A DNA stretch of 64,000 nucleotides from the NCBI RefSeq assembly GCF_011064595.1, contig NZ_JAALJI010000002.1:186001-250000 (forward strand), read 5' to 3'. Source of the DNA: Paludisphaera soli. GTDB taxonomy: Bacteria; Planctomycetota; Planctomycetia; Isosphaerales; Isosphaeraceae. Each line of letters opens with the position of its first letter. Positions within the stretch are counted from its first letter, which is position 1. The notes beneath the pieces are model-generated. The model made no database searches, was not told where the DNA came from, and worked only from the letters and a program-made list of their open reading frames with translations. A program made the position numbers and the translations under genes. Of this stretch, positions 35,397 to 50,289 are shown piece after piece.

Positions 35397-36764
35397 ATGA
35401 AAATTTGGCTGGTCGGCCGCTGGGACGACGTCCGCACGAGTTTCTGGTTCGTGCCGACGCTCATGGTCGCCGGGGCGGTGCTCCTCTCGCTGGCCACGAT
35501 CCACCTGGACAAGGCCACCCCCTCGCGAAACGGCCTTGCGACCCTGGGCTGGACCTTCACGCGAGGCCCGGAAGGCTCTCGGGCCGTGCTCTCGACGGTC
35601 GCCGGCTCGATGATGACCATCGCCAGCGTCACCTTCTCGATCACCGTCGTGGCGCTGCAGCTCGCCTCCTCCCAGTTCGGCCCGAGGCTGCTGCGGAACT
35701 TCATGCGCGACCGCGGCAACCAGGTCGCCATCGGCACGTTCATCGCCACCTTCACCTACTGCCTGCTGGTCCTGCGGACCGTGAACGGCACCGAGGACGA
35801 ACGCTTCGTCCCCCACATCTCCGTCACGGTGGGCCTCCTCCTGGCCCTCGCCAGCCTCGGCGTTCTCATCTACTTCATCCACCACGCGGCCGAATCGATC
35901 CAGGCCGAGAACGTGATCGCCGCGGTGGGCCGGGAACTCGACCGGGACATCGACCGGCTCTATCCCAAGGGACTCGGGCGGGGTCCCGGCGGGGATTCGG
36001 TGACTCCCGACGATCCGAACCTGCCCGACGGGTTCGAGGCCGACTCGCGCGCGATCGCCGTCGAGGACGGCGGCCACCTGCGGGCGATCGACGCCGACCG
36101 GCTGATGGCGCTGGCCTCGGAGCGCGACCTCGTCCTCGCCGTCGAGCGGAGGCCGGGGAAGTTCCTCTTCCCGGGCGACGCGCTGGCGCGGGCCTGGCCC
36201 GGCGACCGGGTCGACGACGAGCTCGCCGGGGCGATCCGGGGGGCCTTCTTCATCGGCCCGCGAAGGACGCAGGGCCAGGACGTCGAGTTCGTCGTGGATC
36301 AGCTCGTCGAGATCGCCCTCCGCGCCCTCGACCCGGGAAACGACCCGTTCACGGCGATCGGCTGCCTCGACCGGCTGGGGGCGGCGCTCTGCAAGCTGGC
36401 CGGCCGGACGTTCCCCTCGCGGTTCCGGCACGACGAGGCGGGGAGGCTCCGCGTGGTCACCGACGCGTCGACGCCCTCGGGGATCGTCGACGCCGCCTTC
36501 AACCAGATCCGGCAAGCCTCCCGGAGCGACGCGGCCGTGACGCTGAGGCTGCTCGAGGTCCTCGCAGAGGTCGGCCGGCGGGCGCGCGATCCCGGATTCC
36601 GCGAGGCGCTGCGGCGGCACGCCGACGCCGTCGACCGGGGGGCGACCGAGGCCCTCGCCGACCCGCTCGACCGCGAGGAGGCGAAACTCCGACATCGAAA
36701 TGCGATCGCGATCCTCGGGGCGGGGCCGGGATCGGGCCCCGCGACCGCCGGGACGCCGACCTGA
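35397..36764 (+). CDS. DUF2254 family membrane protein
   Basis: A 455-residue inner-membrane protein. Membrane helices lie at about 18-38 (FWFVPTLMVAGAVLLSLA), 65-95 (STVAGSMMTIASVTFSITVV), ~105-125 and 138-160 (TVGLLLALASLGVLIYFI). A large soluble C-terminal domain follows with AVEDGGHLRAIDADRLMALA and a helical end. The arrangement matches DUF2254, whose function is unknown. GCGAGGACGACGGG supplies a ribosome site before the ATG. The gene follows the YHS-like lipoprotein. There is no evidence in the sequence for a transported substrate. The long spacer downstream belongs to the glnN leader. Confidence 0.88.
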   Translation: MKIWLVGRWDDVRTSFWFVPTLMVAGAVLLSLATIHLDKATPSRNGLATLGWTFTRGPEGSRAVLSTVAGSMMTIASVTFSITVVALQLASSQFGPRLLRNFMRDRGNQVAIGTFIATFTYCLLVLRTVNGTEDERFVPHISVTVGLLLALASLGVLIYFIHHAAESIQAENVIAAVGRELDRDIDRLYPKGLGRGPGGDSVTPDDPNLPDGFEADSRAIAVEDGGHLRAIDADRLMALASERDLVLAVERRPGKFLFPGDALARAWPGDRVDDELAGAIRGAFFIGPRRTQGQDVEFVVDQLVEIALRALDPGNDPFTAIGCLDRLGAALCKLAGRTFPSRFRHDEAGRLRVVTDASTPSGIVDAAFNQIRQASRSDAAVTLRLLEVLAEVGRRARDPGFREALRRHADAVDRGATEALADPLDREEAKLRHRNAIAILGAGPGSGPATAGTPT

Positions 36765-36842
36765 CTCGCCCCCTCCCACCCCCCGCCGTCGGCCCCATCG
36801 TCACGCCCCGCCCGCGCGGCCCGCGCGACGACGATCAAGGTC

Positions 36843-36871
36843 TGGCGAACGCCGGAGCCCGCCGGTATAAT
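36843..36871 (+). promoter_or_regulatory. promoter with perfect TATAAT upstream of glnN
   Basis: TATAAT at 36866-36871 is the only perfect -10 box I noticed in the window. TGGCGA (36843-36848) at 17 bases is a weak -35 (3/6). Transcription would begin near 36878 and give a ~470-base leader to glnN. Confidence 0.45.
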
Positions 36872-36899
36872 CGCCGCCTGCGAGAATGGGATCTCGAAA

Positions 36900-36931
36900 C
36901 CGCCCTGTTCGTACGAAAACGAAAAGGGCGG
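36900..36931 (+). other. hairpin in the glnN leader
   Basis: CCGCCCT (36900-36906) pairs with AGGGCGG (36925-36931). The loop contains the 10-base palindrome TTCGTACGAA (36908-36917). There is no U-tract, so this is not a classic terminator. It lies just after the predicted transcription start. Confidence 0.4.
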
Positions 36932-37346
36932 GGATCAAACGCAATCCCAGGATCGGCGACTCTCCCGCGCTGAGACGAAGCGACGACGCGTCCGACCGCG
37001 AGCGCGATGAAAAGGAACCGTCCGGCCCGCTTCCGGACCGCTCCCGCGCCGCGGACGGCCGCCAGGCGTCTCGTCGGCCTTGCTTCGCCCTGAGGGCTCT
37101 CCGCTGGACGTCGAAGCCGCCGCCCGGCGTGCCTCCACCGTTTCGGCACTTCCTCGACGAAGTCCAAGGCTCTCCGGATCGATCGGCGTTCCCAGACTCC
37201 GCGCCCCGTATTCGAAACCCCGCGACGACGACGCGCGTTCGGCCCCGGCGGGATTCCGCCGAGGCGTCCGCCCCGTCCTCGCGTTCGAGGTCGGCCGGCG
37301 CGCCCCGGACCCACCAATCGTCTCGATTGATCGATGGAGCCTTTCG

Positions 37347-39533
37347 ATGTCACACGACAGCGCACGTGAAGCCGCGGTAGAGGCCATTACGTCCTGGACC
37401 AACCTGGGCCGAAGGGCGCCCAAGTCGGCCACGCCGGTCACCCAACTCTTCGGCATGAACGTCTTCTCGGACGACGTGATGCGGGCCCGGCTCCCGGAGA
37501 ACGTCTACCGGATGCTGCGGAACACGGTGAAGAAGGGGGCTCCCCTCGATCCCTCGGTCGCCGACGTCGTCGCGACGGCGATGAAGGAATGGGCGATGGA
37601 ACGGGGCGCCACCCACTACACCCACTGGTTCCAGCCGATGACCGGCCTGACGGCCGAGAAGCACGACTCGTTCCTGGCCCCGACCGAGAACGGCGCCGCC
37701 ATCGCCGAGTTCAGCGGCAAGGAGCTGGTCCGCGGCGAGCCCGACGCGTCGAGCTTCCCCTCCGGCGGCATCCGCTCCACCTTCGAGGCCCGCGGCTACA
37801 CCGCCTGGGACCCCACCAGCCCGGCCTTCATCCTCGACAACCCCAACGGCACCACGCTCTGCATCCCGACCGCCTTCTGCTCGTGGACCGGCGAGGCGCT
37901 CGACAAGAAGACCCCCCTGCTCCGCTCGGTCGAGGCCCTCTCGACCCAGGCCGTCCGGATCCTCAAGCTGTTCGGCTCGGCCGCCACCCGCGTCGGCACC
38001 ACCGCCGGCCCCGAGCAGGAATACTTCCTGATCGACAAGAACTTCTACTACGCCCGCCCCGACCTCATCAACGCCGGCCGCACCCTCTTCGGCGCCAAGC
38101 CCCCCAAGGGCCAGGAAATGGAGGACCACTACTTCGGCTCCATCCCCGAGCGCGTCCTGGCCTGCATGCTCGAGACCGAGACCGAGCTGTACAAGCTGGG
38201 CGTCCCGGTGAAGACCCGCCACAACGAGGTCTCCCCGGCCCAGTACGAGATCGCCCCGGTCTTCGAGAGCGCCAACGTCGCCACCGACCACAACATGCTG
38301 GTCATGGAGACCCTCAAGCGCGTCGCCGACCGCTACGGCCTCCAGGCCCTGCTGCACGAGAAGCCGTTCGCCGGCGTCAACGGCTCGGGCAAGCACGTCA
38401 ACTGGTCGATGTCGGACGACCTGGGGAACAACCTCCTCAGCCCCGGCGCCACGCCGTTCAGCAACGCCCAGTTCCTGATCTTCCTCACCGCGGTCATCCG
38501 GGCCATCTCCATTCACGGCGACCTGATGCGGGTCTCCGTCGCCCACGCCGGCAACGACCACCGCCTCGGCGCCAACGAGGCCCCGCCGGCCATCATCTCG
38601 ATCTTCCTCGGCGACATGCTCGAGGACATCGTCGACCAGATCGAGAAGGGGGGTGCCAAGACCGCCAAGGCGGGCGGAGAGCTGAAGATCGGCGTCTCCG
38701 TGCTGCCGGTCCTCCCCCGCGACCCGGGCGACCGCAACCGCACCAGCCCCTTCGCCTTCACCGGCAACAAGTTCGAGTTCCGCGCCGCGGGCTCGGCCCA
38801 GTCGATCGCCGGGCCGATCGTGGTCATCAACACCATCGTCGCCGAGAGCCTGGACTACCTGGCCACCGAGCTGGAGGCCGCCGTCGCCGCGGGCAAGGAC
38901 CTCAACTCCGAGATCCAGACCCTGCTCCAGCGGGTCATCAAGGAATCCCGCCACGTCGTCTTCAACGGCGACAACTACAGCGAGGCCTGGCACGCCGAGG
39001 CCGAGAAGCGCGGCCTGCCCAACCGCCGCTCGACCGTCGAGAGCCTCTCCGACTTCGTCTCGTCCAAGTCGATCGCCCTGTTCGGCAAGTACGGGGTCTT
39101 CTCCGAGCGCGAGATCCACTCCCGGTTCGAGATCTTCCTGGAGAACTACCGGAAGACGATCACCATCGAGTCGTCCCTCACGGTCCAGCTCGCCAACCGG
39201 ATGATCCTGCCGGCCGCCCTCCGCTATCAGGGCGAGGTGGCCGACTCGATCGCGAAGCTCAAGGCCGCCGGGGTCTCCGTCCCCAAGAACCAAGTCGCGC
39301 TGCTCGACGGACTGGTCGCCGTTATCGACGAGCTCCAGGCCGCCGCCAACAAGCTCTCCGAGATCATCGAGGAGCACCCCGCCGGCGAGACCCTCGATCA
39401 CGCCAAGCACTCCCGCGACGTCGTCATCCCCGCGATGAACGCCGTCCGGGTCGCCGGCGACAAGCTCGAAGGCCTGGTCTCCAGCGACCTCTGGCCGCTG
39501 CCGACCTACCAGGAAATGCTGTTCATCAAGTAA
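37347..39533 (+). CDS. glnN: type III glutamine synthetase
   Basis: Makes glutamine from glutamate, ammonia and ATP. The 728-residue length is characteristic of GSIII. N-terminal motifs are [18 protein letters not shown] and [14 protein letters not shown]. The active-site signatures are [46 protein letters not shown] and [33 protein letters not shown] also matches. ATG 37347 was chosen; the frame is open upstream only through the leader. A hairpin pair with a U-rich end terminates the gene. Amt and gltBD nearby, all on the opposite strand, make this the GS arm of the GS/GOGAT pathway. GSI or GSII is not seen in the window. Confidence 0.95.
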   Translation: MSHDSAREAAVEAITSWTNLGRRAPKSATPVTQLFGMNVFSDDVMRARLPENVYRMLRNTVKKGAPLDPSVADVVATAMKEWAMERGATHYTHWFQPMTGLTAEKHDSFLAPTENGAAIAEFSGKELVRGEPDASSFPSGGIRSTFEARGYTAWDPTSPAFILDNPNGTTLCIPTAFCSWTGEALDKKTPLLRSVEALSTQAVRILKLFGSAATRVGTTAGPEQEYFLIDKNFYYARPDLINAGRTLFGAKPPKGQEMEDHYFGSIPERVLACMLETETELYKLGVPVKTRHNEVSPAQYEIAPVFESANVATDHNMLVMETLKRVADRYGLQALLHEKPFAGVNGSGKHVNWSMSDDLGNNLLSPGATPFSNAQFLIFLTAVIRAISIHGDLMRVSVAHAGNDHRLGANEAPPAIISIFLGDMLEDIVDQIEKGGAKTAKAGGELKIGVSVLPVLPRDPGDRNRTSPFAFTGNKFEFRAAGSAQSIAGPIVVINTIVAESLDYLATELEAAVAAGKDLNSEIQTLLQRVIKESRHVVFNGDNYSEAWHAEAEKRGLPNRRSTVESLSDFVSSKSIALFGKYGVFSEREIHSRFEIFLENYRKTITIESSLTVQLANRMILPAALRYQGEVADSIAKLKAAGVSVPKNQVALLDGLVAVIDELQAAANKLSEIIEEHPAGETLDHAKHSRDVVIPAMNAVRVAGDKLEGLVSSDLWPLPTYQEMLFIK

Positions 39534-39548
39534 TCCCGATGTGAAACC

Positions 39549-39625
39549 GGCCCGTCGCCGCGGCGGCGGGCCTTGTCGCTCCCATATGAAGGGGGCCGCC
39601 ATGCGGCGGTCCCCTTTCGCGTTTT
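39549..39625 (+). terminator. double hairpin terminator of glnN
   Basis: A first hairpin has 12-base arms (39549-39560 / 39561-39572). The second, at 39589-39616, has a 12-pair stem with one G-U pair (AAGGGGGCCGCC against GGCGGTCCCCTT) and the loop ATGC. TCGCGTTTT (39617-39625) follows. This is the best intrinsic terminator in the window. Confidence 0.75.
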
Positions 39626-39635
39626 AAGGCTTTCC

Positions 39636-40205
39636 CTACCCCCCGCCCGGAATGCTCCCTGCAACCTTCGTCCTGGGTGAGACGCCGACGACCTCGACGC
39701 GTCGGCACCGGAACCCGCCCCAGAGCCCATAAGACGACCAGAGCCCGACTTCGTAAGCGAACTCCTCCTCGCACGCCGCGGGGAACGCCTCGATCGATAG
39801 CGAGAATAGGACGTTCTGGGTGTTGAAGTCCTGCAGGCTGAGCCCGTCCACGCCGTGAAAGCGCAATTCGATGAGGACGTGATCGCGCAGGACGAAGACT
39901 CCCGTCGGGTCGACCTCGCTCGTCATCTCGAAGGCGTGGATCGACAGATCGAGGGTCGGCCCCGACTCGCCCTCCCGGAACGCTCGACGATCGAGGCGGG
40001 CCGAGACGACCTCGGCGTCATGGAAGGACGGCCAGCGACCGAACAGGTCGGTCAGCCTCGCGGCCCCCTCGATTCGTCGAGGATCGTCCAGGATCGCGAG
40101 TCTCCTGATCCCACCAGTCCTCGTCCGCGTCGGCCGCCCTGCACGACGTCCAGAGGTCGAGGAGCCCTCGGTGGTTCGGGGCCACGCGCCCCGGAGAGTC
40201 CCCAA
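39636..40205 (-). CDS. Imm50-like protein, start uncertain
   Basis: The central and C-terminal part reads RLTDLFGRWPSFHDAEVVSA and then LSIHAFEMTSEVDPTGVFVL, with a final WGGFRCRRVEVVGVSP. This resembles the Imm50 immunity family, whose hallmark is FG-WPSFHDAEV. The N-terminal ~35 residues are Arg/Thr/Gly-rich and not protein-like. The only early start in frame is a TTG at 40205, and no ribosome site fits. A different reading frame over 40080-40165 gives a more protein-like, Asp/Trp-rich peptide (LLDLWTSCRAADADEDWW), so a frameshift or a different start, such as CTG after AGGAG, is possible. No toxin is adjacent. The 3' end lies close to the glnN terminator. Confidence 0.6.
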   Translation of the reverse strand: MGTLRGAWPRTTEGSSTSGRRAGRPTRTRTGGIRRLAILDDPRRIEGAARLTDLFGRWPSFHDAEVVSARLDRRAFREGESGPTLDLSIHAFEMTSEVDPTGVFVLRDHVLIELRFHGVDGLSLQDFNTQNVLFSLSIEAFPAACEEEFAYEVGLWSSYGLWGGFRCRRVEVVGVSPRTKVAGSIPGGG

Positions 40206-40211
40206 GGACGA

Positions 40212-40249
40212 ACGGGATCCCTCCCGGCTCGCGCCGAGGGGGATCCCGT
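40212..40249 (-). terminator. strong hairpin downstream of amt
   Basis: A 17-pair stem (40212-40228 against 40233-40249) with one mismatch, one G-T pair and loop TCGC; the outer nine pairs are perfect (ACGGGATCC/GGATCCCGT). It begins 36 bases past the amt stop. There is no long U-tract, so termination efficiency is uncertain. Confidence 0.55.
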
Positions 40250-40284
40250 CGTGTTTGGCCCGGTCGCTCGGAGAGCGAAGGCGA

Positions 40285-41670
40285 TCAAGAATCGGCGGTG
40301 ACGAGGGTATCCTCGACGGCGACGTGGCCGTGGCCGGAGAGGAGGCCGTTGAGCCGCCAGGCGGCCTCGCCGTGCTGGCTGATGTCGAGCCCCGTGTTCT
40401 CCTGGTCTTCAGGGACCCGGAGCGGGATGATCAGGTCGACGATCTTGTAGAGGATCAGCGAGCCGACGAACGAGAAGACGGCGACGATCACCAGGGCTAT
40501 CATGTGGTTGATGAAGGTCTCGGTCTTGCCGTGGATCAGGCCCACGTCGGAGGCGAAGACGCCCGTGGCGATCATGCCGACGATGCCGCCGACGCCGTGG
40601 CAGGGGAAGACGTCGAGGGTGTCGTCCAGGGTCGATCGGGTCTTCATCGAGACGGCCAGATTCGAGATCACGCCGGCGACCAGGCCGATGACGATGCTCT
40701 CGCGCACCGTGACGAAGCCGGCGGCCGGGGTGATGGCGACCAGGCCGACGACGGCGCCGATGCAGGCCCCCATCGCCGAGGGCTTCTTGCCGCGCATCCA
40801 GTCGAAGAACATCCAGCCCAGCATCGCGACGGCCGAGGCCGTGTTGGTGGTGGCGAAGGCCGTGGTGGCGATGGCGTCGGCGGCCAGGGCCGAGCCGGCG
40901 TTGAAGCCGAACCAGCCGAACCACAGCATGCCGGTGCCGAGCATCACGTAGGGGATGTTGGCCGGCTCGTGGGCCACGTTCTTCTTGTGGGTGGTCCGAC
41001 GGCCGAGGATCATCGCGCCGGCCAGGGCCGCGAAGCCCGCCGACATGTGGACGACGGTGCCGCCCGCGAAGTCCTTCACGCCCCACTTGAAGAAGATGCC
41101 CTGGGGGTGCCAGGTCATGTGGGCCAGGGGCGAGTAGATCAGCAGGCTGAACAGCACGATGAACAGCAGGTAGGACGAGAAGCGCACCCGCTCGGCGAAC
41201 GAGCCGGTGATGAGCGCGGGGGTGATGATCGCGAACTTGAGCTGGAACATCGAGAAGAGGAGCAGCGGGATCCCCATCTTCATCACGTCGTCGCCCGAGC
41301 CGAGGGTGACCGACGTGGCGACCACGTTGTCGAACATGAAGAAGGTGCGGGGGTCGCCGATCACGCCGCCGACGTCGTCGCCGAAGGCCAGGCTGAAGCC
41401 GACGAAGACCCACAACAGGCTGATCACGCCCAGGGCGATCACGCTCTGCAACATGGTCGAGACGACGTTCTTGCTGCTGACCATGCCGCCGTAGAAGAAC
41501 GAGAGCCCCGGGGTCATCAGCAGGACGAGCGCCGAGGCCGTCAACATCCAGGCCACGTTGCCCGCGTTGATATCGTCCCCGGCCGGCAATTCATGCCCCA
41601 AGTTGAAAGGAACCAAGGCGAGGACCGCCAGGGCCACCAGGAGCAGAAAGGGCGTGACTGCACGTTTCAT
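40285..41670 (-). CDS. amt: Amt-family ammonium transporter
   Basis: A trimeric inner-membrane channel for ammonium/ammonia. The 461 residues include an N-terminal leader (AVTPFLLLVALAVLALVPF) and then eleven predicted helices. Twin pore histidines are H208 in GGTVVHMSAGFAALAG and H358 in VFPCHGVGGIVGM. TPGLSFFYGGMVSSKN and MLWFGWFGFNAGSALAA are family signatures. AGGACCTGCCC precedes the ATG. No glnK/PII gene is adjacent, which is the usual partner. The porin gene lies upstream on the same strand after 287 bases, and gltDB beyond it. Upstream are 9-base direct repeats GTGATTTCG (41701 and 41772). Regulation by nitrogen supply is likely but not demonstrated. Confidence 0.93.
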   Translation of the reverse strand: MKRAVTPFLLLVALAVLALVPFNLGHELPAGDDINAGNVAWMLTASALVLLMTPGLSFFYGGMVSSKNVVSTMLQSVIALGVISLLWVFVGFSLAFGDDVGGVIGDPRTFFMFDNVVATSVTLGSGDDVMKMGIPLLLFSMFQLKFAIITPALITGSFAERVRFSSYLLFIVLFSLLIYSPLAHMTWHPQGIFFKWGVKDFAGGTVVHMSAGFAALAGAMILGRRTTHKKNVAHEPANIPYVMLGTGMLWFGWFGFNAGSALAADAIATTAFATTNTASAVAMLGWMFFDWMRGKKPSAMGACIGAVVGLVAITPAAGFVTVRESIVIGLVAGVISNLAVSMKTRSTLDDTLDVFPCHGVGGIVGMIATGVFASDVGLIHGKTETFINHMIALVIVAVFSFVGSLILYKIVDLIIPLRVPEDQENTGLDISQHGEAAWRLNGLLSGHGHVAVEDTLVTADS

Positions 41671-41700
41671 GGGCAGGTCCTGCTAGAAGAGAAGCAAGGG

Positions 41701-41781
41701 GTGATTTCGACGTCCCGCACGAATCGGCCTCGGAACCGAATCCACACGCTCCACGAAGAGCACAAATCGCTGTGATTTCGT
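41701..41781. promoter_or_regulatory. direct and inverted repeats upstream of amt
   Basis: GTGATTTCG occurs at 41701-41709 and 41772-41780. The second copy is half of an imperfect inverted repeat (CACAAATC-N5-GATTTCGTG, 41761-41782). I could not find a sigma-54 box nearby. They may be regulator sites for the ammonium channel gene. Confidence 0.3.
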
Positions 41782-41957
41782 GAGTTAGGGGTAGGATCGC
41801 ACGAGAGTCGCGTCGGCGAGGGGAGCACGACAAGGGACTCGGGGAGAGCCCTAGTGCAACCGCCATGCCAGAACCAGCGGGGGGATGGGAGGGGGGACGT
41901 CGCGGCGGGGAGAGGACGCCGCGGCGTGGCCGAGAGGGGGGGATCAAGCCATCGAGA

Positions 41958-43679
41958 TCACCAGAGGATGATCGCGTCGACCGCCAGGGTGAACTGGCTC
42001 TTGCGGGTGTCGTCCGTGTAGGCCGGGTGGTATTGCGACCAGTCGTACCGGGCCTCGGGACGGATCCAAAGGTTCGGGTGCGGCTTGTAGATCGCACCGA
42101 CCGTCATCTCGTAGAAGCGGTCGCCGACGAACTGGCCGTTGACGAGCTTCTGGGTCCGGGCGCCCTGGGGGTCCCAGAAGACTTCCGACCGCCAGACGCC
42201 GGTCAGCTTGGGGCTGAACTCGTACAGGAACCAGTTGCCGAAGCTGAACCAGGTGGCGTCGCGCGGGGCGCCGTTCTCGCCGCCCGAGCCGAGGCCGGGG
42301 ATCGAACGCTCCCACCCCTGGTCGGTTTCCATGACCTGGGTGAGCTTGTCGTTCCACTTGTGGGTGCCGACCCAGGTGAAAAGGGTCCGGTCGTTCCGCC
42401 AGTAGCCGGGGTTCCGGAGGCCGGCGAGGCTCTGGACGTTCACATAGCCGCCCGGGTAGAGCTGCTGGTTGCCGGGGAGGAAGCTGGGGAACTGGTTCGG
42501 GCCCCAGACGGCGGTCATGGCGAGGGTGGTCCGGTCGTCCTCGCTGGTCCACGAGAAGCCGCCCATGTACCCCCAGAGGTAGCGCTCGTTGATGAAACGG
42601 TCCCAGCCGTTGATGGCACCGTTGTAGAGGTTGATCTTGTCGGTCAGGTGCAGCGTGGTCATGGCGCCGATGTGCTGGAACGGCTGGCCGTAGGTGAACA
42701 TGTAAGGCGTCGAGAGGAGCGGGCGGGCGATCGCCGGCACCTGTTCGTAGCCCGCGAGCGTGTAGAACTTGCCCGCTTTGACGTCCAGGCCCCCTTCGGT
42801 CAGGATCGGCAGGTGCATCTCGCCGTAGAGCTGCGGGATGTCGTAGCCGGTGAAGGAGTCCAGGCCGAACGCGTTGTTGAAGAACCCCTGCATGTAGTTG
42901 AACTGCCAGTCATGGCCGAACATGTTGTCCATGCGGAAGCCGAAGTTGATCGTGTCGTCCTGCTCGACCACCTTCTCGACGACGAAGTAGTACTGGTTCC
43001 CCATCCACCAGTTGGCCTTGCGGTTGGGGTTGACGCCGAAGTTGTTGCCGGTGACCCCGCGACCGTTGGTGTTGCCGGTGTAGCTGTTCTGGATCCAGCC
43101 GTAGATCCGCACCTTCGAGTCTTCACCGCCCAAGAGGTCCTGGAGGTACTTCACCTTGTACTCGTCGGATTCCTCCTCGGCGGCCTCGGTCGCGGCGGTC
43201 TCGGTGGTGGGCTCGCCGCCGCCGATGTTGCGATCCGCGGCCGGGACCGAGAGGTCCGGCGCACCCGCCTGGACGCCCGCACCGGGCGCGCCGGCACCGA
43301 CGTCCGGGGTCGAGGCGTCCGGCAGCGTGGGCTGACCGACATCGCCGATCGGGGGCTCGCCGCCGCCGATGTTGCGATCCGCGGCCGGGACCGAGAGGTC
43401 CGGCTCCTGCTGGACGAGCCGCAGCCGCGAGTCGCGCGGCGGGGTCGCGGCGGTCGCCGGGGCGTCCTGCGCCCGCACCGTGCGTCCCGAGGCGGGCGAG
43501 GCGGTCGCGGCCTTCCCCCAGGTCGACGGGTCGAAAAACTTGCGGGCCCGGGACGGCTTCGAACCTTCGGCCCCGAAGCGGCCGAGTTCCTGGGCCCCCA
43601 CCGTCCCCGGCAGAGCGACGACGATCAACGCCATGATGTAGGCCCGGCTTCGTGCCGGACCCGAGAACCATATCCTCAT
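41958..43679 (-). CDS. outer-membrane beta-barrel porin (BBP2/OprB-like)
   Basis: A 573-residue outer-membrane barrel. It has a signal peptide (AYIMALIVVALPGTVGAQ) and a Pro/Ala-rich linker to ~165 that contains the same 17-residue unit twice. A barrel follows with many aromatic-alternating strands, such as INFGFRMDNMFGHDWQFNY (split across strands), WTSEDDRTTLAMTAVWG and FLYEFSPKLTGVW. It ends QFTLAVDAIILW with the aromatic C-terminal residue expected for BAM recognition. The family is BBP2 (OprB/OprD-like), often carrying small polar solutes. Its place between amt and gltD suggests entry of ammonium, amines or amino acids, as inference. Two inverted repeats and a promoter candidate lie upstream. 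Confidence 0.85.
   Translation of the reverse strand: MRIWFSGPARSRAYIMALIVVALPGTVGAQELGRFGAEGSKPSRARKFFDPSTWGKAATASPASGRTVRAQDAPATAATPPRDSRLRLVQQEPDLSVPAADRNIGGGEPPIGDVGQPTLPDASTPDVGAGAPGAGVQAGAPDLSVPAADRNIGGGEPTTETAATEAAEEESDEYKVKYLQDLLGGEDSKVRIYGWIQNSYTGNTNGRGVTGNNFGVNPNRKANWWMGNQYYFVVEKVVEQDDTINFGFRMDNMFGHDWQFNYMQGFFNNAFGLDSFTGYDIPQLYGEMHLPILTEGGLDVKAGKFYTLAGYEQVPAIARPLLSTPYMFTYGQPFQHIGAMTTLHLTDKINLYNGAINGWDRFINERYLWGYMGGFSWTSEDDRTTLAMTAVWGPNQFPSFLPGNQQLYPGGYVNVQSLAGLRNPGYWRNDRTLFTWVGTHKWNDKLTQVMETDQGWERSIPGLGSGGENGAPRDATWFSFGNWFLYEFSPKLTGVWRSEVFWDPQGARTQKLVNGQFVGDRFYEMTVGAIYKPHPNLWIRPEARYDWSQYHPAYTDDTRKSQFTLAVDAIILW
43209..43260 (-). repeat. 52-base perfect direct repeat in the porin linker, copy 1
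   Basis: Identical to 43353-43404, 144 bases away (48 codons). The unit encodes PDLSVPAADRNIGGGEP. Perfect DNA identity inside a linker indicates a recent duplication. Confidence 0.8.
43353..43404 (-). repeat. 52-base perfect direct repeat in the porin linker, copy 2
   Basis: Second copy of the 52-base unit; the intervening 31 codons are Pro/Gly/Ala-rich. Confidence 0.8.
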
Positions 43680-43694
43680 GGTATCTCTCTTTTC

Positions 43695-43708
43695 TTAGAA
43701 TATTCTAA
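43695..43708. promoter_or_regulatory. 14-base perfect palindrome TTAGAATATTCTAA before the porin gene
   Basis: The palindrome lies 16-29 bases before the porin ATG and is fully AT-biased. It could be an operator or, in the leader RNA, sit just upstream of the ribosome site. Confidence 0.45.
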
Positions 43709-43727
43709 TAAAGTTGCGCGGCCCGGA

Positions 43728-43741
43728 GGTCATCCTTGACC
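43728..43741. promoter_or_regulatory. inverted repeat GGTCA-N4-TGACC before the porin gene
   Basis: Perfect 5-base arms at 43728-43732 and 43737-43741, 33 bases from the palindrome at 43695. A dimeric regulator site is possible. Confidence 0.35.
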
Positions 43742-43779
43742 CCTCCTTAACGGCCTTTCGCGAGTGCCGTCACGCTGAA

Positions 43780-43809
43780 ATAATCGGACCAACCGACACG
43801 AAGCATCAA
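43780..43809 (-). promoter_or_regulatory. candidate promoter of the porin gene
   Basis: Minus strand TTGATG (43804-43809), 18 bases, GATTAT (43780-43785); both match 4/6. The leader would be ~95 bases and include both inverted repeats. Confidence 0.35.
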
Positions 43810-43851
43810 CCAATCCCTCAGAATCGCGCCGGGCGACGGCCGGAATGCGAA

Positions 43852-43893
43852 CGGCCCCGGCCGGGCGACGTCGTGGTCGCCCGGCCGGGGCCG
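43852..43893 (-). terminator. 18-pair perfect hairpin downstream of gltD
   Basis: Arms 43852-43869 and 43876-43893 are perfect complements of 18 bases with loop GTCGTG. It lies 39 bases after the gltD stop and before the porin promoter. No U-tract follows, but the stem is extremely stable. Confidence 0.6.
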
Positions 43894-43931
43894 GGTTGGT
43901 GGACTGTGATGGATCCGATGAGTCCCAGGGA

Positions 43932-49968
<6,037 letters not shown>

Positions 49969-50289
49969 GGCGTAGGTCCTTCCGGGACTGGCGTCCCCTG
50001 ACTATCGGGAGAGTGAGCGTTGGCGTCCGGGGCGGCCCGCGAGGGGCGGGCGGCGGCCCGGACGGGGACGATCGGTTTGGTTTCGGGCCTCCTCGGGCCC
50101 GGGGCCTCGGCCCGCCGCCCCCGGGCGTCCCGGCGGTCGGCTCGGACGTCTCGGGCACTCGACCGTCTCGGCCCGAGGGGGCGGCCTCGACGGCTGTCGC
50201 GGCCGGGCACGATTCGGCCGCGCGAGAAGGGGGCGGGCTGGCCCCGGCCCGACGGCCGTCGTGGTCCCGTCCCGGGGCCTCGGCGGTCG
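49969..50289. other. 321-base spacer between the LysR gene and gltB
   Basis: GC-rich, with several short GC hairpins, and no convincing gene. On the minus strand GATAGT about 50 bases before gltB resembles a -10 but has no good -35. Any GltC-like site for the LysR protein should be here or upstream of the LysR gene. Confidence 0.4.

Larger units (their letters stand above)
36765..37346 (+). other. 582-base spacer: promoter and long leader of glnN
   Basis: No convincing gene is present; open frames here are Arg/Pro-rich and lack ribosome sites. The region holds a perfect TATAAT 476 bases before the glnN ATG, followed by a hairpin, and then ~400 bases without recognised elements. It does not match the glutamine (glnA) riboswitch as far as I can tell by eye. 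Confidence 0.55.

Noticed and set aside
36886-37380. Possible small gene in the glnN leader
   Set aside because: Product is Arg/Ser/Pro-rich, overlaps the glnN start and has no ribosome site or recognisable motif.
37350-39602. 750-residue minus-strand frame opposite glutamine synthetase
   Set aside because: Val/Gly/Asp-rich antisense reading of glnN codons; no ribosome site or motif.
41671-41957. Sigma-54 promoter before amt
   Set aside because: Checked the minus strand for TGGCAC-N5-TTGC; TTGCT occurs at 41693-41697 region but lacks the -24 element.
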